Shown: positions 23,328 through 31,203, numbered from the stretch's first letter. The stretch is DNA of 36,444 nt from Allobosea robiniae (GCF_900102525.1 NZ_FNBZ01000014.1:1-36444); one strand, 5' to 3'. The notes: generated from the letters alone by a model not told the origin. A program made the numbers and translations.

Positions 23328-24044
23328 ATGCGCGAGATCGTTCTCGATACCGAAACCACCGGCGTGGAAGCCAATAACGGCGACCGCATCGTCGAGATCG
23401 GCTGCGTCGAACTGCTCAATCACTGCCCGAGCGGCAGGACCTTCCACGTCTACATCAATCCCGAACGCTCGATGCCGATCGAGGCCTTCAACGTCCACGG
23501 CCTCTCAGAAGAATTCCTCTCGGACAAGCCGGTCTTTGCGGCGGTGGCCGATGAATTCGCCGACTTCATCGCTGGCGCCAAGCTGGTGATCCATAACGCG
23601 GCCTTCGACGTCGGCTTCATCAACATGGAGTTCAAACGGCTCGGCCTGCCGCCGATCGAGCAGGGCTTCGTGGTCGACACCCTGTCGATGGCGCGTCGCA
23701 AGCATCCGGGCGCCTCGAACAGCCTCGACGCGCTCTGCTCGCGTTATGGCATCGACAACGGCCGCCGCACCAAGCACGGCGCCCTGCTCGATTCCGAGAT
23801 CCTGGCCGAGGTCTATATCGAGCTGATCGGCGGCAAGCAGGCCTCGCTTGGTCTCGGCGTCGAGGCCTCGGCCGGCCGCCCGGGCCTCGCCATGGCGGCG
23901 GTCGAGAAGCCGCAGCGGCAGCGCCCGCTGGCCCCGCGCCTCAGCGAAGAGGCGCTCAAGGCGCATGAGGCCTTCATCCTCGGCTCGCTGAAGGCGCCGC
24001 TCTGGAAGGGCTATCTCGGCATCACGGACGACGCGGCCCAGTAA
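23328..24044 (+). CDS. dnaQ: DNA polymerase III epsilon subunit (3'-5' proofreading exonuclease)
   Basis: 238-residue DEDDh exonuclease that proofreads during replication. Exo I is REIVLDTETTGVEA with the metal ligands Asp7 and Glu9; Exo II is KLVIHNAAFDVGFINMEF; Exo III is RRTKHGALLDSEILAEVY with the His and Asp. A clamp-binding segment may lie in the C-terminal tail, which also carries proline-rich sequence (EKPQRQRPLAPRLS) and ends EAFILGSLKAPLWKGYLG. I chose ATG 23328, 4 bases after coaE; the frame itself opens at 23304 inside coaE. The E. coli theta-binding and PHP partners are not encoded here. Convergent with the TerC gene. Confidence 0.95.
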   Translation: MREIVLDTETTGVEANNGDRIVEIGCVELLNHCPSGRTFHVYINPERSMPIEAFNVHGLSEEFLSDKPVFAAVADEFADFIAGAKLVIHNAAFDVGFINMEFKRLGLPPIEQGFVVDTLSMARRKHPGASNSLDALCSRYGIDNGRRTKHGALLDSEILAEVYIELIGGKQASLGLGVEASAGRPGLAMAAVEKPQRQRPLAPRLSEEALKAHEAFILGSLKAPLWKGYLGITDDAAQ

Positions 24045-24071
24045 GCCGCGTCGCCTTTCGTGCAGGGCGGC

Positions 24072-24806
24072 TTATCGTGCCCTGCGGCGCGACAGCATGT
24101 TGAGCGCCTCGATCAAGGCCGAGAAGGCCATCGCGGCGTAGATATAGCCCTTCGGCACATGCACGCCGAAGCCCTCGGCGATCAGCGTGCCGCCGATCAT
24201 CAGCAGGAAGCCCAGCGCCAGCATCACGATCGTCGGGTTCCTGTCGATGAAGCGTGCCAGCGGATCGGCGGCGAGCAGCATCGTCAAAACCGCAACGATG
24301 ACGGCGATGACCATGACCGGAACATGTTCGGTCATGCCGACGGCGGTGATGATCGAGTCGATCGAGAACACCAGGTCGAGGATCAGGATCTGGAAGATCG
24401 CCGCGCCGAAGCCCAGCGTCGCGGCGCGCGTGCCGCCTTCCGCGAGGACGGATTCCGGATCGGGATCGACCTTGTGATGGATTTCCTTCGTCGCCTTCCA
24501 GACCAGGAAGAGACCGCCGGCGATCAGGATGAGATCGCGCCAGGAGAAGGCCTGGCCGAAGACCGTGAAGATCGGCGCGGTGAGTTTGACGATGAAGGCG
24601 ACGGTGCCAAGCAGGCCGAGGCGCATGATCAGCGCCAGGCCGATGCCGATCCTGCGGCCCTTCGAACGCTGATGCTCCGGCAGCTTGTTGGTCAGGATCG
24701 AGATGAAGATCAGGTTGTCGATGCCGAGCACGACCTCCATGGCGATCAGTGCCCCGAGCGCGGCCCATACGGCGGGGTCGGCGGCAAGCGTCAGAAGGGC
24801 GTCCAT
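24072..24806 (-). CDS. TerC-family integral membrane protein
   Basis: 244-residue inner-membrane protein with about seven to eight helices. Family signature in the first helices: LIAMEVVLGIDNLIFISILTNKLP, with the acidic Glu and Asp in the membrane, and a second related motif LILDLVFSIDSIITAVGM. Between them is the soluble loop KEIHHKVDPDPES. Members (Alx, YkoY, TerC) export Mn2+ or calcium, or help metallate secreted proteins; which applies here is unknown. I chose ATG 24806, preceded by GGAG with a 5-base gap; the frame runs upstream to 24908 without hydrophobic or family-like sequence. The region ahead of it has two inverted repeats and may regulate it. Confidence 0.9.
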   Translation of the reverse strand: MDALLTLAADPAVWAALGALIAMEVVLGIDNLIFISILTNKLPEHQRSKGRRIGIGLALIMRLGLLGTVAFIVKLTAPIFTVFGQAFSWRDLILIAGGLFLVWKATKEIHHKVDPDPESVLAEGGTRAATLGFGAAIFQILILDLVFSIDSIITAVGMTEHVPVMVIAVIVAVLTMLLAADPLARFIDRNPTIVMLALGFLLMIGGTLIAEGFGVHVPKGYIYAAMAFSALIEALNMLSRRRAR

Positions 24807-24916
24807 CAAGTCTCCATCGGATACGGAAAAGGCGGGCGTCCCGGTTGGGGCGTCCGCCGTCGATCCCACGCACATGGAGAGAGGGGCGTTGTCCTGCAAG
24901 GACAACAATCATCGGC
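24807..24916 (-). promoter_or_regulatory. TerC leader with two inverted repeats
   Basis: Between the secB terminator and the TerC start codon lie a perfect 8-bp repeat GTTGTCCT (24888-24895) and AGGACAAC (24899-24906) with a 3-base loop, and a GC-rich imperfect repeat at 24831-24858. TerC-family genes are often controlled by the yybP-ykoY manganese riboswitch, but I could not recognise its conserved core here, so the role is open. Confidence 0.4.
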
Positions 24917-24948
24917 AATAAACGAAGAAAGGGCCCGTGAGGGCCCTT
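24917..24948 (-). terminator. Rho-independent terminator after secB
   Basis: On the minus strand the stem AAGGGCCC / GGGCCCTT (24929-24948, 4-base loop) is followed by TCTTCGTTTATT. It begins about 30 bases downstream of the secB stop codon. Confidence 0.85.
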
Positions 24949-24976
24949 CCGTCAGGTCTTTCGGTACCGTGACCGA

Positions 24977-25471
24977 TCAGTTGGTCGCGGTGCCCTGCTG
25001 GCCCTCGAGCTCCTGCAGGCGCTGCTGGAAGAGCTGCGCGAAGTCGATCGGCGGCACGTAGAAGGGCGGGAAGCCGCCGTTCTGCACGGCCTCGGCGATG
25101 ATCTGCCGGGCGAAGGGGAAGAGCAGGCGGGCGCAGTCGATCACCAGAACGGGGTGGATGTGCTCCTGCGGGATGTTCTGCAGGCGGAACACGCCGGCAT
25201 AGCTCAGGTCGAAGGCGAACAGCGTCTCGCCCTTGAGCTCGGCCTTGCCTTCGAGGCGCAGCACGGTCTCGTAATCGTCGTCGGCGAGAGCGGTCGAGCC
25301 GACATTGACCTGCAGCGACATCTGGGGGCCCTGCTGGGCTTCCTGCTGGGCGAGCGAGCGCGGCGCCTTCGGGTTCTCGAAGGAAAAGTCCTTGGTGTAC
25401 TGGATCAGGGCGTTCAGGCTCGGAGCCGCTTCGGCGCCGGCGCCATTGCCGTTGGGGAGTTCGTTGGCCAT
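24977..25471 (-). CDS. secB: Protein-export chaperone SecB
   Basis: 164-residue tetrameric chaperone that keeps secretory precursors unfolded and hands them to SecA. Family marks: LNALIQYTKDFSFENPKAP, QMSLQVNVGSTALADDDYE, LKGETLFAFDLSYAGVFRL, the HPVLVIDCARLLFPFARQI helix and FPPFYVPPIDFAQLFQQRL. The polar N-terminal NELPNGNGAGAEAAP is a variable tail. I chose ATG 25471; an ATG at 25480 in frame would add three residues. The frame is open upstream through the antisense of the tim44-like gene, which is an artefact of GC bias. Divergent from the tim44-like gene with about 240 bases between, and a strong terminator follows. Confidence 0.96.
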   Translation of the reverse strand: MANELPNGNGAGAEAAPSLNALIQYTKDFSFENPKAPRSLAQQEAQQGPQMSLQVNVGSTALADDDYETVLRLEGKAELKGETLFAFDLSYAGVFRLQNIPQEHIHPVLVIDCARLLFPFARQIIAEAVQNGGFPPFYVPPIDFAQLFQQRLQELEGQQGTATN

Positions 25472-25714
25472 CGGTCCCATCTTGTTCTGGCAGGCTGTCT
25501 CGGGAAATCCCGCGCCTCTGCCGGCACTCGGGACTGCGCTCCATGCTATGGAGCGGCGCGCGCGTCGGCTATCATGGACGCCGTGCCGGCACAAGAAGTC
25601 GCCTTCACAAGCGGAGGGGTGGATGTTACGAGCCAGTCTCACCATATGAAGGTGAAGGCCCGGCGCGGACGCGGATGGGCCGGGTAACAACGGGGAGCCG
25701 CGGGTCAGCTTTCG
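25472..25714. promoter_or_regulatory. Divergent secB/tim44-like intergenic region
   Basis: About 240 bases without a convincing gene. It contains a short palindrome CTCCATGCTATGGAG at about 25538-25552 and must include promoters for both flanking genes. No FxsA-like reading frame, which often sits here in relatives, was seen. Confidence 0.4.
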
Positions 25715-26440
25715 ATGCAAAATTCCTTCGACATGCAGACTCTGGTCTTCCTGGTCCTCGCCGTCTTCGTGGCCTGGAAGCTGCGCTCCGTGCTCGGCCA
25801 GAAGACCGGCAACGAGCAGCCCAAGGATCCTTTCGCCCGCCGCGAGACGCCGCCGATGCGGCCCGATCAGGCGCAAGCACCGGACAAGCGCGACAATGTG
25901 ATCCGCCTGCCGGGCGCCGCCAACGACCCGGTCGCACCGGAGCTGCCGGCGGCCGAGCGCTGGAAGGACCTGGCCGCGCCGGATTCGCCCGTCAGCGCCG
26001 GCATCGAGGCGGTGATCCGCCAGGAGCCCGGTTTCGATCCGCATGAATTCGTCGGCGGTGCCAAGGCGGCCTATGAGGCGATCGTCACCGCCTTCGCCCG
26101 CGGCGACCGCAAGATGCTGAAGGGTCTCCTCGCCAAGGAGGTCTATGACGGCTTCGAGCAGGCCATCTCCGAGCGCGAGAAGCGCGGCGAGAAGGCGGAA
26201 TCGAATTTCGTCTCGATCGACAAGGCCGATCTCGCTGCCGTGGACGTCAAGGGCAAGACCGCCCAGGTCACGATCGCCTTTGTCTCGCAACTGATCAGCG
26301 TCACCCGCGACGCGCAGGGTGCGGTCGTCGATGGCAGCGCCGAGCAGGTCTCGGAGGTCAACGACATCTGGACCTTCTCGCGCCAGCTCGGCAGCCGCGA
26401 TCCCAACTGGCTGCTCGTGGCCACCGAATCCGCGGCGTGA
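25715..26440 (+). CDS. Tim44/TimA-like domain protein
   Basis: 241 residues: a short N-terminal hydrophobic anchor (MQTLVFLVLAVFVAWKLRSV), a polar charged linker of about 60 residues, then a Tim44-like domain beginning about FDPHEFVGGAKAAYEAIVTA and continuing with LKGLLAKEVYDGFEQAI and KTAQVTIAFVSQLISVTRD to the final VNDIWTFSRQLGSRDPNWLLVA. Bacterial members are inner-membrane proteins related to the mitochondrial import factor Tim44; in Caulobacter (TimA) the biochemical role is not known for certain. Upstream ribosome site is weak and ATG 25733 is a possible alternative start. The stop overlaps the mltA start (GTGA), so the two genes are coupled. Confidence 0.88.
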   Translation: MQNSFDMQTLVFLVLAVFVAWKLRSVLGQKTGNEQPKDPFARRETPPMRPDQAQAPDKRDNVIRLPGAANDPVAPELPAAERWKDLAAPDSPVSAGIEAVIRQEPGFDPHEFVGGAKAAYEAIVTAFARGDRKMLKGLLAKEVYDGFEQAISEREKRGEKAESNFVSIDKADLAAVDVKGKTAQVTIAFVSQLISVTRDAQGAVVDGSAEQVSEVNDIWTFSRQLGSRDPNWLLVATESAA

Positions 26441-27606
26441 AGCGTGGCGGCGCCGGTGTCGCACTGGCGTTCTCCGCGATCCTGGCCCTTGCACCCGTGA
26501 CCGCCATGGCCTCGTCGCCCCCGCTGCCCGAAGGAGCCCGCGCCGAGGCGCTTTCGCCAGCAGATCTCGCCGGCTGGACGCAGGACGATCATGCCAGGGC
26601 CTTCGCCATCTTCGCGGAGGGATGCATGGCCGATCCGCCGTTGCGCCAGGGCGTGCCGCTTCCCGAGCGGCTCACCGCCGTCTGCGACAAGGCGAAGGCG
26701 CTGGTTGCCGCCGGGAATGTCGATCGCGAGCAGGCCAGGACTTTCTTCGAGCAGAACTTTTCGTTCTGGCGTATCCGGCCGGAAGGCGGCGAAACCGGCT
26801 TTACGACCGGCTATTTCGAGCCGGAATTCGAAGGCTCTCTGACCCGCTCCGACGCCTTCCCGACGCCGCTCTATGACCGGCCGAAGGATCTGGTGACGCG
26901 TTTCTCCGAGAATGACTGGCCAGGCCTCGACAAGGCGCTTTCGGCCGCGCGCCGCACGAAAAAGGGTTTCGAGCCCTTCCCGGACCGCACGGAGATCGAG
27001 ACCGGCGCGCTCGACGGCCAGGGACTCGAAATCATGTGGCTGCGCGATCCCGTCGATCGCTTCGTCCTGCAGGTGCAGGGTTCCGGTCGCGTCCGCCTGC
27101 CGGACGGGTCCGTCACGCGGCTGAGCTATTCCGGTCGCAACGGCCATCCCTACACCTCGCTCGGGCGCGTGCTCAGCCAGCGCGAATCGATCCCGCCCGA
27201 GCAGATGACCATGGACCGGCTGATCGCCCGGCTGAAAGCCGATGCCGGCTTTGCCCGCGACCTGATCCGCCTGAACAAATCCTTCGTCTTCTTCGCCCGC
27301 CGCGGCGATCTTCCCGCCGAAAGCGGGCCGATCGGCGGCGCCGGCCTGCCGCTCACGCCGATGCGCAGCATAGCGGTCGATCGTACGGCCTGGCCCTATG
27401 GCGTGCCGGTCTGGATCGACGCCACGATCCCGGACGGGGTCGGCGGCGACGAGCATCTCGCGCGCCTGATGATCGCGCAGGATACCGGCTCTGCTATCCT
27501 CGGCCCGGCCCGCATGGATCTCTTCGTCGGCTCGGGGGCAGCGGCGGGCCATCGCGCCGGCCTGATTCGCCATCCCGTCGCCTTCACCGTGCTCTGGCCG
27601 CGCTGA
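26437..27606 (+). CDS. mltA: Membrane-bound lytic murein transglycosylase A
   Basis: 389-residue enzyme that cuts the glycan chains of peptidoglycan to form 1,6-anhydro ends. Starts at GTG 26437, overlapping the tim44-like stop. N-terminal signal: MKRGGAGVALAFSAILALAP with probable cleavage after AMA; there is no lipobox Cys, so it is likely soluble periplasmic rather than a lipoprotein as in E. coli. Domain order: MltA domain (FTTGYFEPEFEGSL, YDRPKDLV, VLQVQGSGRVRLPDGS, YSGRNGHPYTSLGR, NKSFVFFAR) and the C-terminal 3D domain (RSIAVDRTAWPYGVPVWID, LMIAQDTGSAILGPARMDLF, VGSGAAAGHRAG), where the Asp of QDTG is the likely catalytic residue. Confidence 0.93.
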   Translation: MKRGGAGVALAFSAILALAPVTAMASSPPLPEGARAEALSPADLAGWTQDDHARAFAIFAEGCMADPPLRQGVPLPERLTAVCDKAKALVAAGNVDREQARTFFEQNFSFWRIRPEGGETGFTTGYFEPEFEGSLTRSDAFPTPLYDRPKDLVTRFSENDWPGLDKALSAARRTKKGFEPFPDRTEIETGALDGQGLEIMWLRDPVDRFVLQVQGSGRVRLPDGSVTRLSYSGRNGHPYTSLGRVLSQRESIPPEQMTMDRLIARLKADAGFARDLIRLNKSFVFFARRGDLPAESGPIGGAGLPLTPMRSIAVDRTAWPYGVPVWIDATIPDGVGGDEHLARLMIAQDTGSAILGPARMDLFVGSGAAAGHRAGLIRHPVAFTVLWPR

Positions 27607-27607
27607 G

Positions 27608-28171
27608 ATGCGCGCGCGCCGCGGAAAGACCCTGACGGAGGCCGATATCGCGCTCTGGCGCCAGGTCGCGCGCTCGGTCAAGCCCTTGCCCGGCCGCGCG
27701 CCGGTCGAGCCCGAGCCGGCTCCCGAACAGGCAGTTCCCTTAGCGACAGACGCCGCCATGCGCGCCGTTGCGACGGCGTTGCCGGTGAAAGCTGCGTCTC
27801 CGGCCGCCCCGCCTTTGGCGCCGATCGAGCGGCGTTTGCGCACGCAACTGCGCCGTGGCCAGCAAAGCGTCGACGCCTCCATCGACCTGCACGGCATGCG
27901 GCAGGACGAGGCGCATCTGGCGCTCCATGCCTTCCTGCGCCGCGAGCAGCGCCGCGGCTGCCGCATTGCCCTGGTGGTGACCGGCAAGGGCGCCCTGGCG
28001 CCGGCCCTGTTCGGTGACGAACGGGGCGTATTGCGCCGGATGGTGCCGCATTGGCTGCGCCTGCCCGAATTGCGCACGCTGGTCCTGGGCTTCGAGGAGG
28101 CCGAGCAGCGCCATGGCGGCTCTGGCGCGCTCTATGTCCGCCTGCGCCGCCTGCGGGAACACGGGCCGTGA
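27608..28171 (+). CDS. Smr (small MutS-related) domain protein
   Basis: 187 residues. A polar, Pro/Ala-rich N-terminal half of about 75 residues is followed by one Smr domain: the DLHGM motif at 93-97, VVTGKGAL at about 123-130 and HGGSGALYVRLRRL at 169 onwards. Isolated Smr domains in other species have nuclease activity and some act on ribosome collisions or DNA, but the role of this class is not established. It begins one base after the mltA stop and ends with GTGA, overlapping the start of the following regulator gene, so it belongs to the same transcription unit. Length is typical of alphaproteobacterial Smr proteins. Confidence 0.9.
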   Translation: MRARRGKTLTEADIALWRQVARSVKPLPGRAPVEPEPAPEQAVPLATDAAMRAVATALPVKAASPAAPPLAPIERRLRTQLRRGQQSVDASIDLHGMRQDEAHLALHAFLRREQRRGCRIALVVTGKGALAPALFGDERGVLRRMVPHWLRLPELRTLVLGFEEAEQRHGGSGALYVRLRRLREHGP

Positions 28172-28542
28172 CGCCCTTCGGCCAGCGCGTGCGCGAATTG
28201 CGGGAAGCGCGCGGCATGACCCTCGCTCAGATGGCGGAGGGTCTCGGCGTCTCGCCGGCCTATCTCTCGGCGCTGGAACACGGCAAGCGCGGCCGCCCGA
28301 CCTTCACGCTGATCCAGGGCGCGATCCATCTCCTCGGCGTGATCTGGGACGAGGCCGACGAGCTCGTCCGCCTCGCCGATCTCTCGCATCCGCGCGTGAC
28401 CATCGACACAGCCGGCCTCGATCCCGAAGCGACGCTCTTCGCCAACCGGCTGGCGCGCGAGATCGGCCTGCTGGAGGGCGACGATCTGCGCCGCCTCGCC
28501 GGCATGCTCGACGAGGCCGCCGCCCGGCGCGATCCGGCCTGA
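28168..28542 (+). CDS. XRE-family helix-turn-helix regulator
   Basis: 124 residues starting at GTG 28168, which overlaps the smr stop by 4 bases. The N-terminal half is a Cro/C1-type HTH: FGQRVRELREARGMTLAQMA, GLGVSPAYLSALEHGKRGRP, and TFTLIQGAIHLLGVI. The C-terminal half (about 60-124) is a helical extension, ADLSHPRVTIDTAGLDPEAT, ending RLAGMLDEAAARRDPA, that has no clear domain to my eye. Its tight placement behind smr suggests it is made as part of that operon. Target genes are unknown; self-regulation is common for the family. Confidence 0.85.
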   Translation: MTPFGQRVRELREARGMTLAQMAEGLGVSPAYLSALEHGKRGRPTFTLIQGAIHLLGVIWDEADELVRLADLSHPRVTIDTAGLDPEATLFANRLAREIGLLEGDDLRRLAGMLDEAAARRDPA

Positions 28543-28635
28543 GCGCCCGGCTTGACCGCACGGCATGCGGATGCGACAGGGCCAGCATCTTCCCAATCGG
28601 CCGACGGGCCGCGCCCTCCGGACAGAGCTAGAGCC

Positions 28636-29634
28636 ATGACCCAGACCCGCACGGACGTCCTCGCCCTCGGCAACGCCATCGTCGACGTCCTCGCTTCGGC
28701 CGAGGAGGATTTCCTCGCCGCGCAGAAGCTGACCAAGGGCGCGATGATGCTGATCGACGAGCCGCGTGCCGAGTCGCTCTATGCTGCGATGGGCCCGGCC
28801 CGGATCATCTCGGGTGGCTCGGCCGCGAACACCATCGCCGGCCTCGCCTCCTTCGGCGGCAAGGGCGCCTTCATCGGCAAGGTCCGCGGCGACGAGCTCG
28901 GCAAGCTCTATCGCCATGACCTGACCTCGCTTGGCGTCGCCTTCGGCACGGCCGATGCGACGGAAGGCCCGGCCACGGCACGCTCCTTCATCATCGTCAC
29001 ACCCGATGGCGAGCGCACGATGAACACCTATCTCGGCGCCTGCCAGGGCCTCTCCGTCGCCGATGTCGACGCCAGGGCCGTCGAGAACGCCGATATCGTC
29101 TATCTCGAGGGCTATCTCTGGGACCCGCCGGCGGCCAAGGAAGCCTTCCGCAAGGCCTCGGAGATCGCCCACAAGGCCGGTGGCCGCGTCGCCATCACCC
29201 TGTCCGATTCCTTCTGCGTCGACCGCTATCGCGACGAGTTCGTCGGGCTGATCCGCAACCGCATGGTCGATCTCGTCTTCGCCAACGAGCATGAGCTCAA
29301 GAGCCTCTACGAGACCGCGGATTTCGACACCGCGCTGGCAGCGCTGCGTGCCGAGAACATTCTTGCCGTCGTCACCCGCTCCGAGAAGGGCGCACTGGCG
29401 GTGACGCCGGACGGCATCGTCGAGGAGCCGGTCTTCCCGATCGAGCGCGTGGTCGACGCGACCGGCGCCGGCGATCTCTTCGCTGCGGGCTTCCTCTACG
29501 GCCTGACCTCGAACCGCGAGACCCGCGATTCGCTTCGCCTCGGCGCGCTGGCAGCGGCCGAGATCATCTCGCATGTCGGCGCCCGGCCGGATATCAGCCT
29601 GAAGACGCTGGCCGGGAACGAAGGGTTGCTGTGA
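28636..29634 (+). CDS. PfkB-family carbohydrate/adenosine kinase
   Basis: 332-residue ribokinase-like kinase; the alphaproteobacterial group usually named adenosine kinase-like. N-terminal VLALGNAIVDVLASAEEDFL, then the substrate-site SGGSAANTIAGLASFGGKGA and FIGKVRGDELGKLY (first PfkB signature). The catalytic signature 2 is VVDATGAGDLFAAGFLYGL, in which Asp280 is the expected general base. I chose ATG 28636. The substrate (adenosine, ribose or another nucleoside or sugar) cannot be fixed from sequence. A pair of strong hairpins follows the stop codon. Confidence 0.9.
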   Translation: MTQTRTDVLALGNAIVDVLASAEEDFLAAQKLTKGAMMLIDEPRAESLYAAMGPARIISGGSAANTIAGLASFGGKGAFIGKVRGDELGKLYRHDLTSLGVAFGTADATEGPATARSFIIVTPDGERTMNTYLGACQGLSVADVDARAVENADIVYLEGYLWDPPAAKEAFRKASEIAHKAGGRVAITLSDSFCVDRYRDEFVGLIRNRMVDLVFANEHELKSLYETADFDTALAALRAENILAVVTRSEKGALAVTPDGIVEEPVFPIERVVDATGAGDLFAAGFLYGLTSNRETRDSLRLGALAAAEIISHVGARPDISLKTLAGNEGLL

Positions 29635-29646
29635 GTTCTTCCTTCA

Positions 29647-29672
29647 TCAAAGTCGGCTGTTGCCGACTTTGA
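29647..29672. terminator. Hairpin after the PfkB kinase gene
   Basis: Perfect 10-bp stem TCAAAGTCGG (29647-29656) and CCGACTTTGA (29663-29672) with a 6-base loop, 12 bases after the stop. No run of T follows, so it is a weak candidate for intrinsic termination but could stop readthrough with the next hairpin between convergent genes. Confidence 0.5.
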
Positions 29673-29684
29673 CACCCTGAGCTG

Positions 29685-29710
29685 CTCATCTCGGGCAAGC
29701 CCGAGATGAG
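29685..29710. repeat. 12-bp inverted repeat between convergent genes
   Basis: CTCATCTCGGGC (29685-29696) and GCCCGAGATGAG (29699-29710) form a perfect palindrome with a 2-base centre, 50 bases after the kinase stop and 20 bases before the convergent gene's stop. It looks like a REP-type intergenic palindrome, or a bidirectional terminator stem. Confidence 0.6.
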
Positions 29711-29730
29711 GGGAGAGGGACAACACCCTC

Positions 29731-30366
29731 TCAATACAGCGTCGCCTTGACCCGGCCCGGCAGCGCCTCGTCATAGGCCCGGCCGTCGAAGGTCTCGACC
29801 GCGACGTTGCGCGCGGTAATGTCGCGCAGGATCGTGCCGGGCGAGGGCAGGTTGCGCCGGTCGACCTGCCGCTCCGGGTTCCAGAGCTCTGCCCGCACCA
29901 CCGCGCGGGAGCACTGAAAGTAGACGGCCTCGACATGGACGACCATCACGCTCGCCGGCAGCTTCCCGGCCATCTCGAACTGCGATAACAACTCAGGGTC
30001 GCAGGAAATCTCCGCACGTCCGTTCACGCGCAGCGTCTCGCCGCAGCCGGGGATTAGGAAGAGCATTCCGATTCGATCGTCGAACAGGATATTCTTCAAG
30101 GAATCCAGACGGTTATTGCCTTTTCGGTCGGGAATCAGGAGCGTTTTCGCGTCCCGGACCGTGACAAAGCCCGGCAGATCCCCGCGCGGCGAACAATCCA
30201 GCCCCTCCGGACCGACCGTCGCGAGCACGAAAAACGGCGAGGCGGCGATCAGCGCTGCGTAGTTCGCGTCGACATGATCGATCTCTTTGAAGAGCGACGC
30301 TGGGGCCATCGGGTTGGGGTAGGCATGGGCGAGGTCGTCGAGCGAGGCGATGCGGTGGTCGGACAT
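29731..30366 (-). CDS. Pyridoxamine 5'-phosphate oxidase-like FMN-binding protein
   Basis: 211 residues from ATG 30366 (GGAG with a 6-base gap; an ATG at 30378 is also in frame). The split-barrel flavin-binding fold is seen as FFVLATVGPEGLDCSPRGDL with GFVTVRDAKTLLIPD, then RLDSLKNILFDDRIGMLFLI and TLRVNGRAEIS. This matches the general stress/FMN-binding subgroup of PNPOx proteins (similar to MSMEG_1061-type proteins) rather than the vitamin B6 enzyme PdxH. The C-terminal extension beginning RAELWNPERQVDRRNLPSPG is typical of that subgroup. Convergent with the PfkB kinase. Substrate not known. Confidence 0.85.
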   Translation of the reverse strand: MSDHRIASLDDLAHAYPNPMAPASLFKEIDHVDANYAALIAASPFFVLATVGPEGLDCSPRGDLPGFVTVRDAKTLLIPDRKGNNRLDSLKNILFDDRIGMLFLIPGCGETLRVNGRAEISCDPELLSQFEMAGKLPASVMVVHVEAVYFQCSRAVVRAELWNPERQVDRRNLPSPGTILRDITARNVAVETFDGRAYDEALPGRVKATLY

Positions 30367-30417
30367 GCCGGTCTCCATGGAACGGCATATGTCTAGACTA
30401 TTGTAAGTGACGCGTCA

Positions 30418-31203
30418 TCATCTCCCGGCATGTTGCGCCAGAGACAAGCCAGCCGCGATGGCGGCAGCGAGACCGGCCGGGTTGTCCCACGGGATGGAAT
30501 GCCCGGCCCCCGGCACGATAGCGATCTCGACCCCTGCCTCGGGCAGTCCCGCCGCATCGTCATAGGGCAGTGACAGCTCGCCGATGATCAGCGTGCGCGG
30601 CACGGGCAGTGACACGAGCGTGCTCCGCCATGTCGGGTCGCTGCCCTCGACCAGCGAACGCGCTGTCCGCTGCACCGCATAGGCGGCGCTGCGGGCGAGC
30701 GAGGCTGTCCAGATATCGTTGCCCTCGGCTCGAGCTGCGTGCACGATCGCGTCCTGGCCGCCGGCGCAATACTCCGCTTCCGGGATCGCCGCGATGCCCC
30801 GGCTGAACTGGCCGCCGCCCGGATCGAGATTGGGTTCGCCGACGACGAGTCTGCCAAGGCGCGGCCCCAGTATCGCGGCTGCGGCAATGGCGACGGCGCC
30901 GCCCATGCTGTGTCCGAAGAGATCGACCCGGGGGAGTTCCAGCGCATCGACCAGCGCGACGATGCAGCGGGCGTGATCCACGATCGTATAGCCGAACGCT
31001 TCCGGCCGATCGCTGAAGCCGGAGCCCAGCAGGTCGATCAGCAGCATGCGACGGCCCCGCAAGGCCGGATCGGCTGCGACGGTCGGATAATCGCAGGAGG
31101 AGGCGCAGCCAAGCCCATGGATCATGAGCAGGGCCGGGCCGTCGCCGGCGATGTCGTGGTAGCGCAACGAAGCGCCAATGGCGGGAACGGCGAAGGATTT
31201 CAT
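30418..31203 (-). CDS. Alpha/beta-hydrolase
   Basis: 261-residue alpha/beta-hydrolase fold enzyme. Oxyanion-hole segment LLMIHGLGCASSCDYP, nucleophile elbow LFGHSMGGAVAI with Ser99, and the catalytic His in IVPGAGHSIPWDNP (His235). Between these is a lid region of about 60 residues (DPGGGQFSRGIAAIPEAEYC). The acid is probably in the strand LIIGELSLPYDD. Esterases, peptidases, haloalkane dehalogenases and lactonases share this plan, so the substrate is unknown. Same strand as the FMN-binding protein with about 50 bases between, hence possibly co-transcribed. Confidence 0.85.
   Translation of the reverse strand: MKSFAVPAIGASLRYHDIAGDGPALLMIHGLGCASSCDYPTVAADPALRGRRMLLIDLLGSGFSDRPEAFGYTIVDHARCIVALVDALELPRVDLFGHSMGGAVAIAAAAILGPRLGRLVVGEPNLDPGGGQFSRGIAAIPEAEYCAGGQDAIVHAARAEGNDIWTASLARSAAYAVQRTARSLVEGSDPTWRSTLVSLPVPRTLIIGELSLPYDDAAGLPEAGVEIAIVPGAGHSIPWDNPAGLAAAIAAGLSLAQHAGR

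Noticed and set aside
24807..24908. N-terminal extension of the TerC protein to 24908
   Set aside because: The added residues are not hydrophobic or family-like, and a strong GGAG site precedes the ATG at 24806.
24807..24976. yybP-ykoY manganese riboswitch upstream of the TerC gene
   Set aside because: The conserved core sequences were not seen; only generic hairpins are present.
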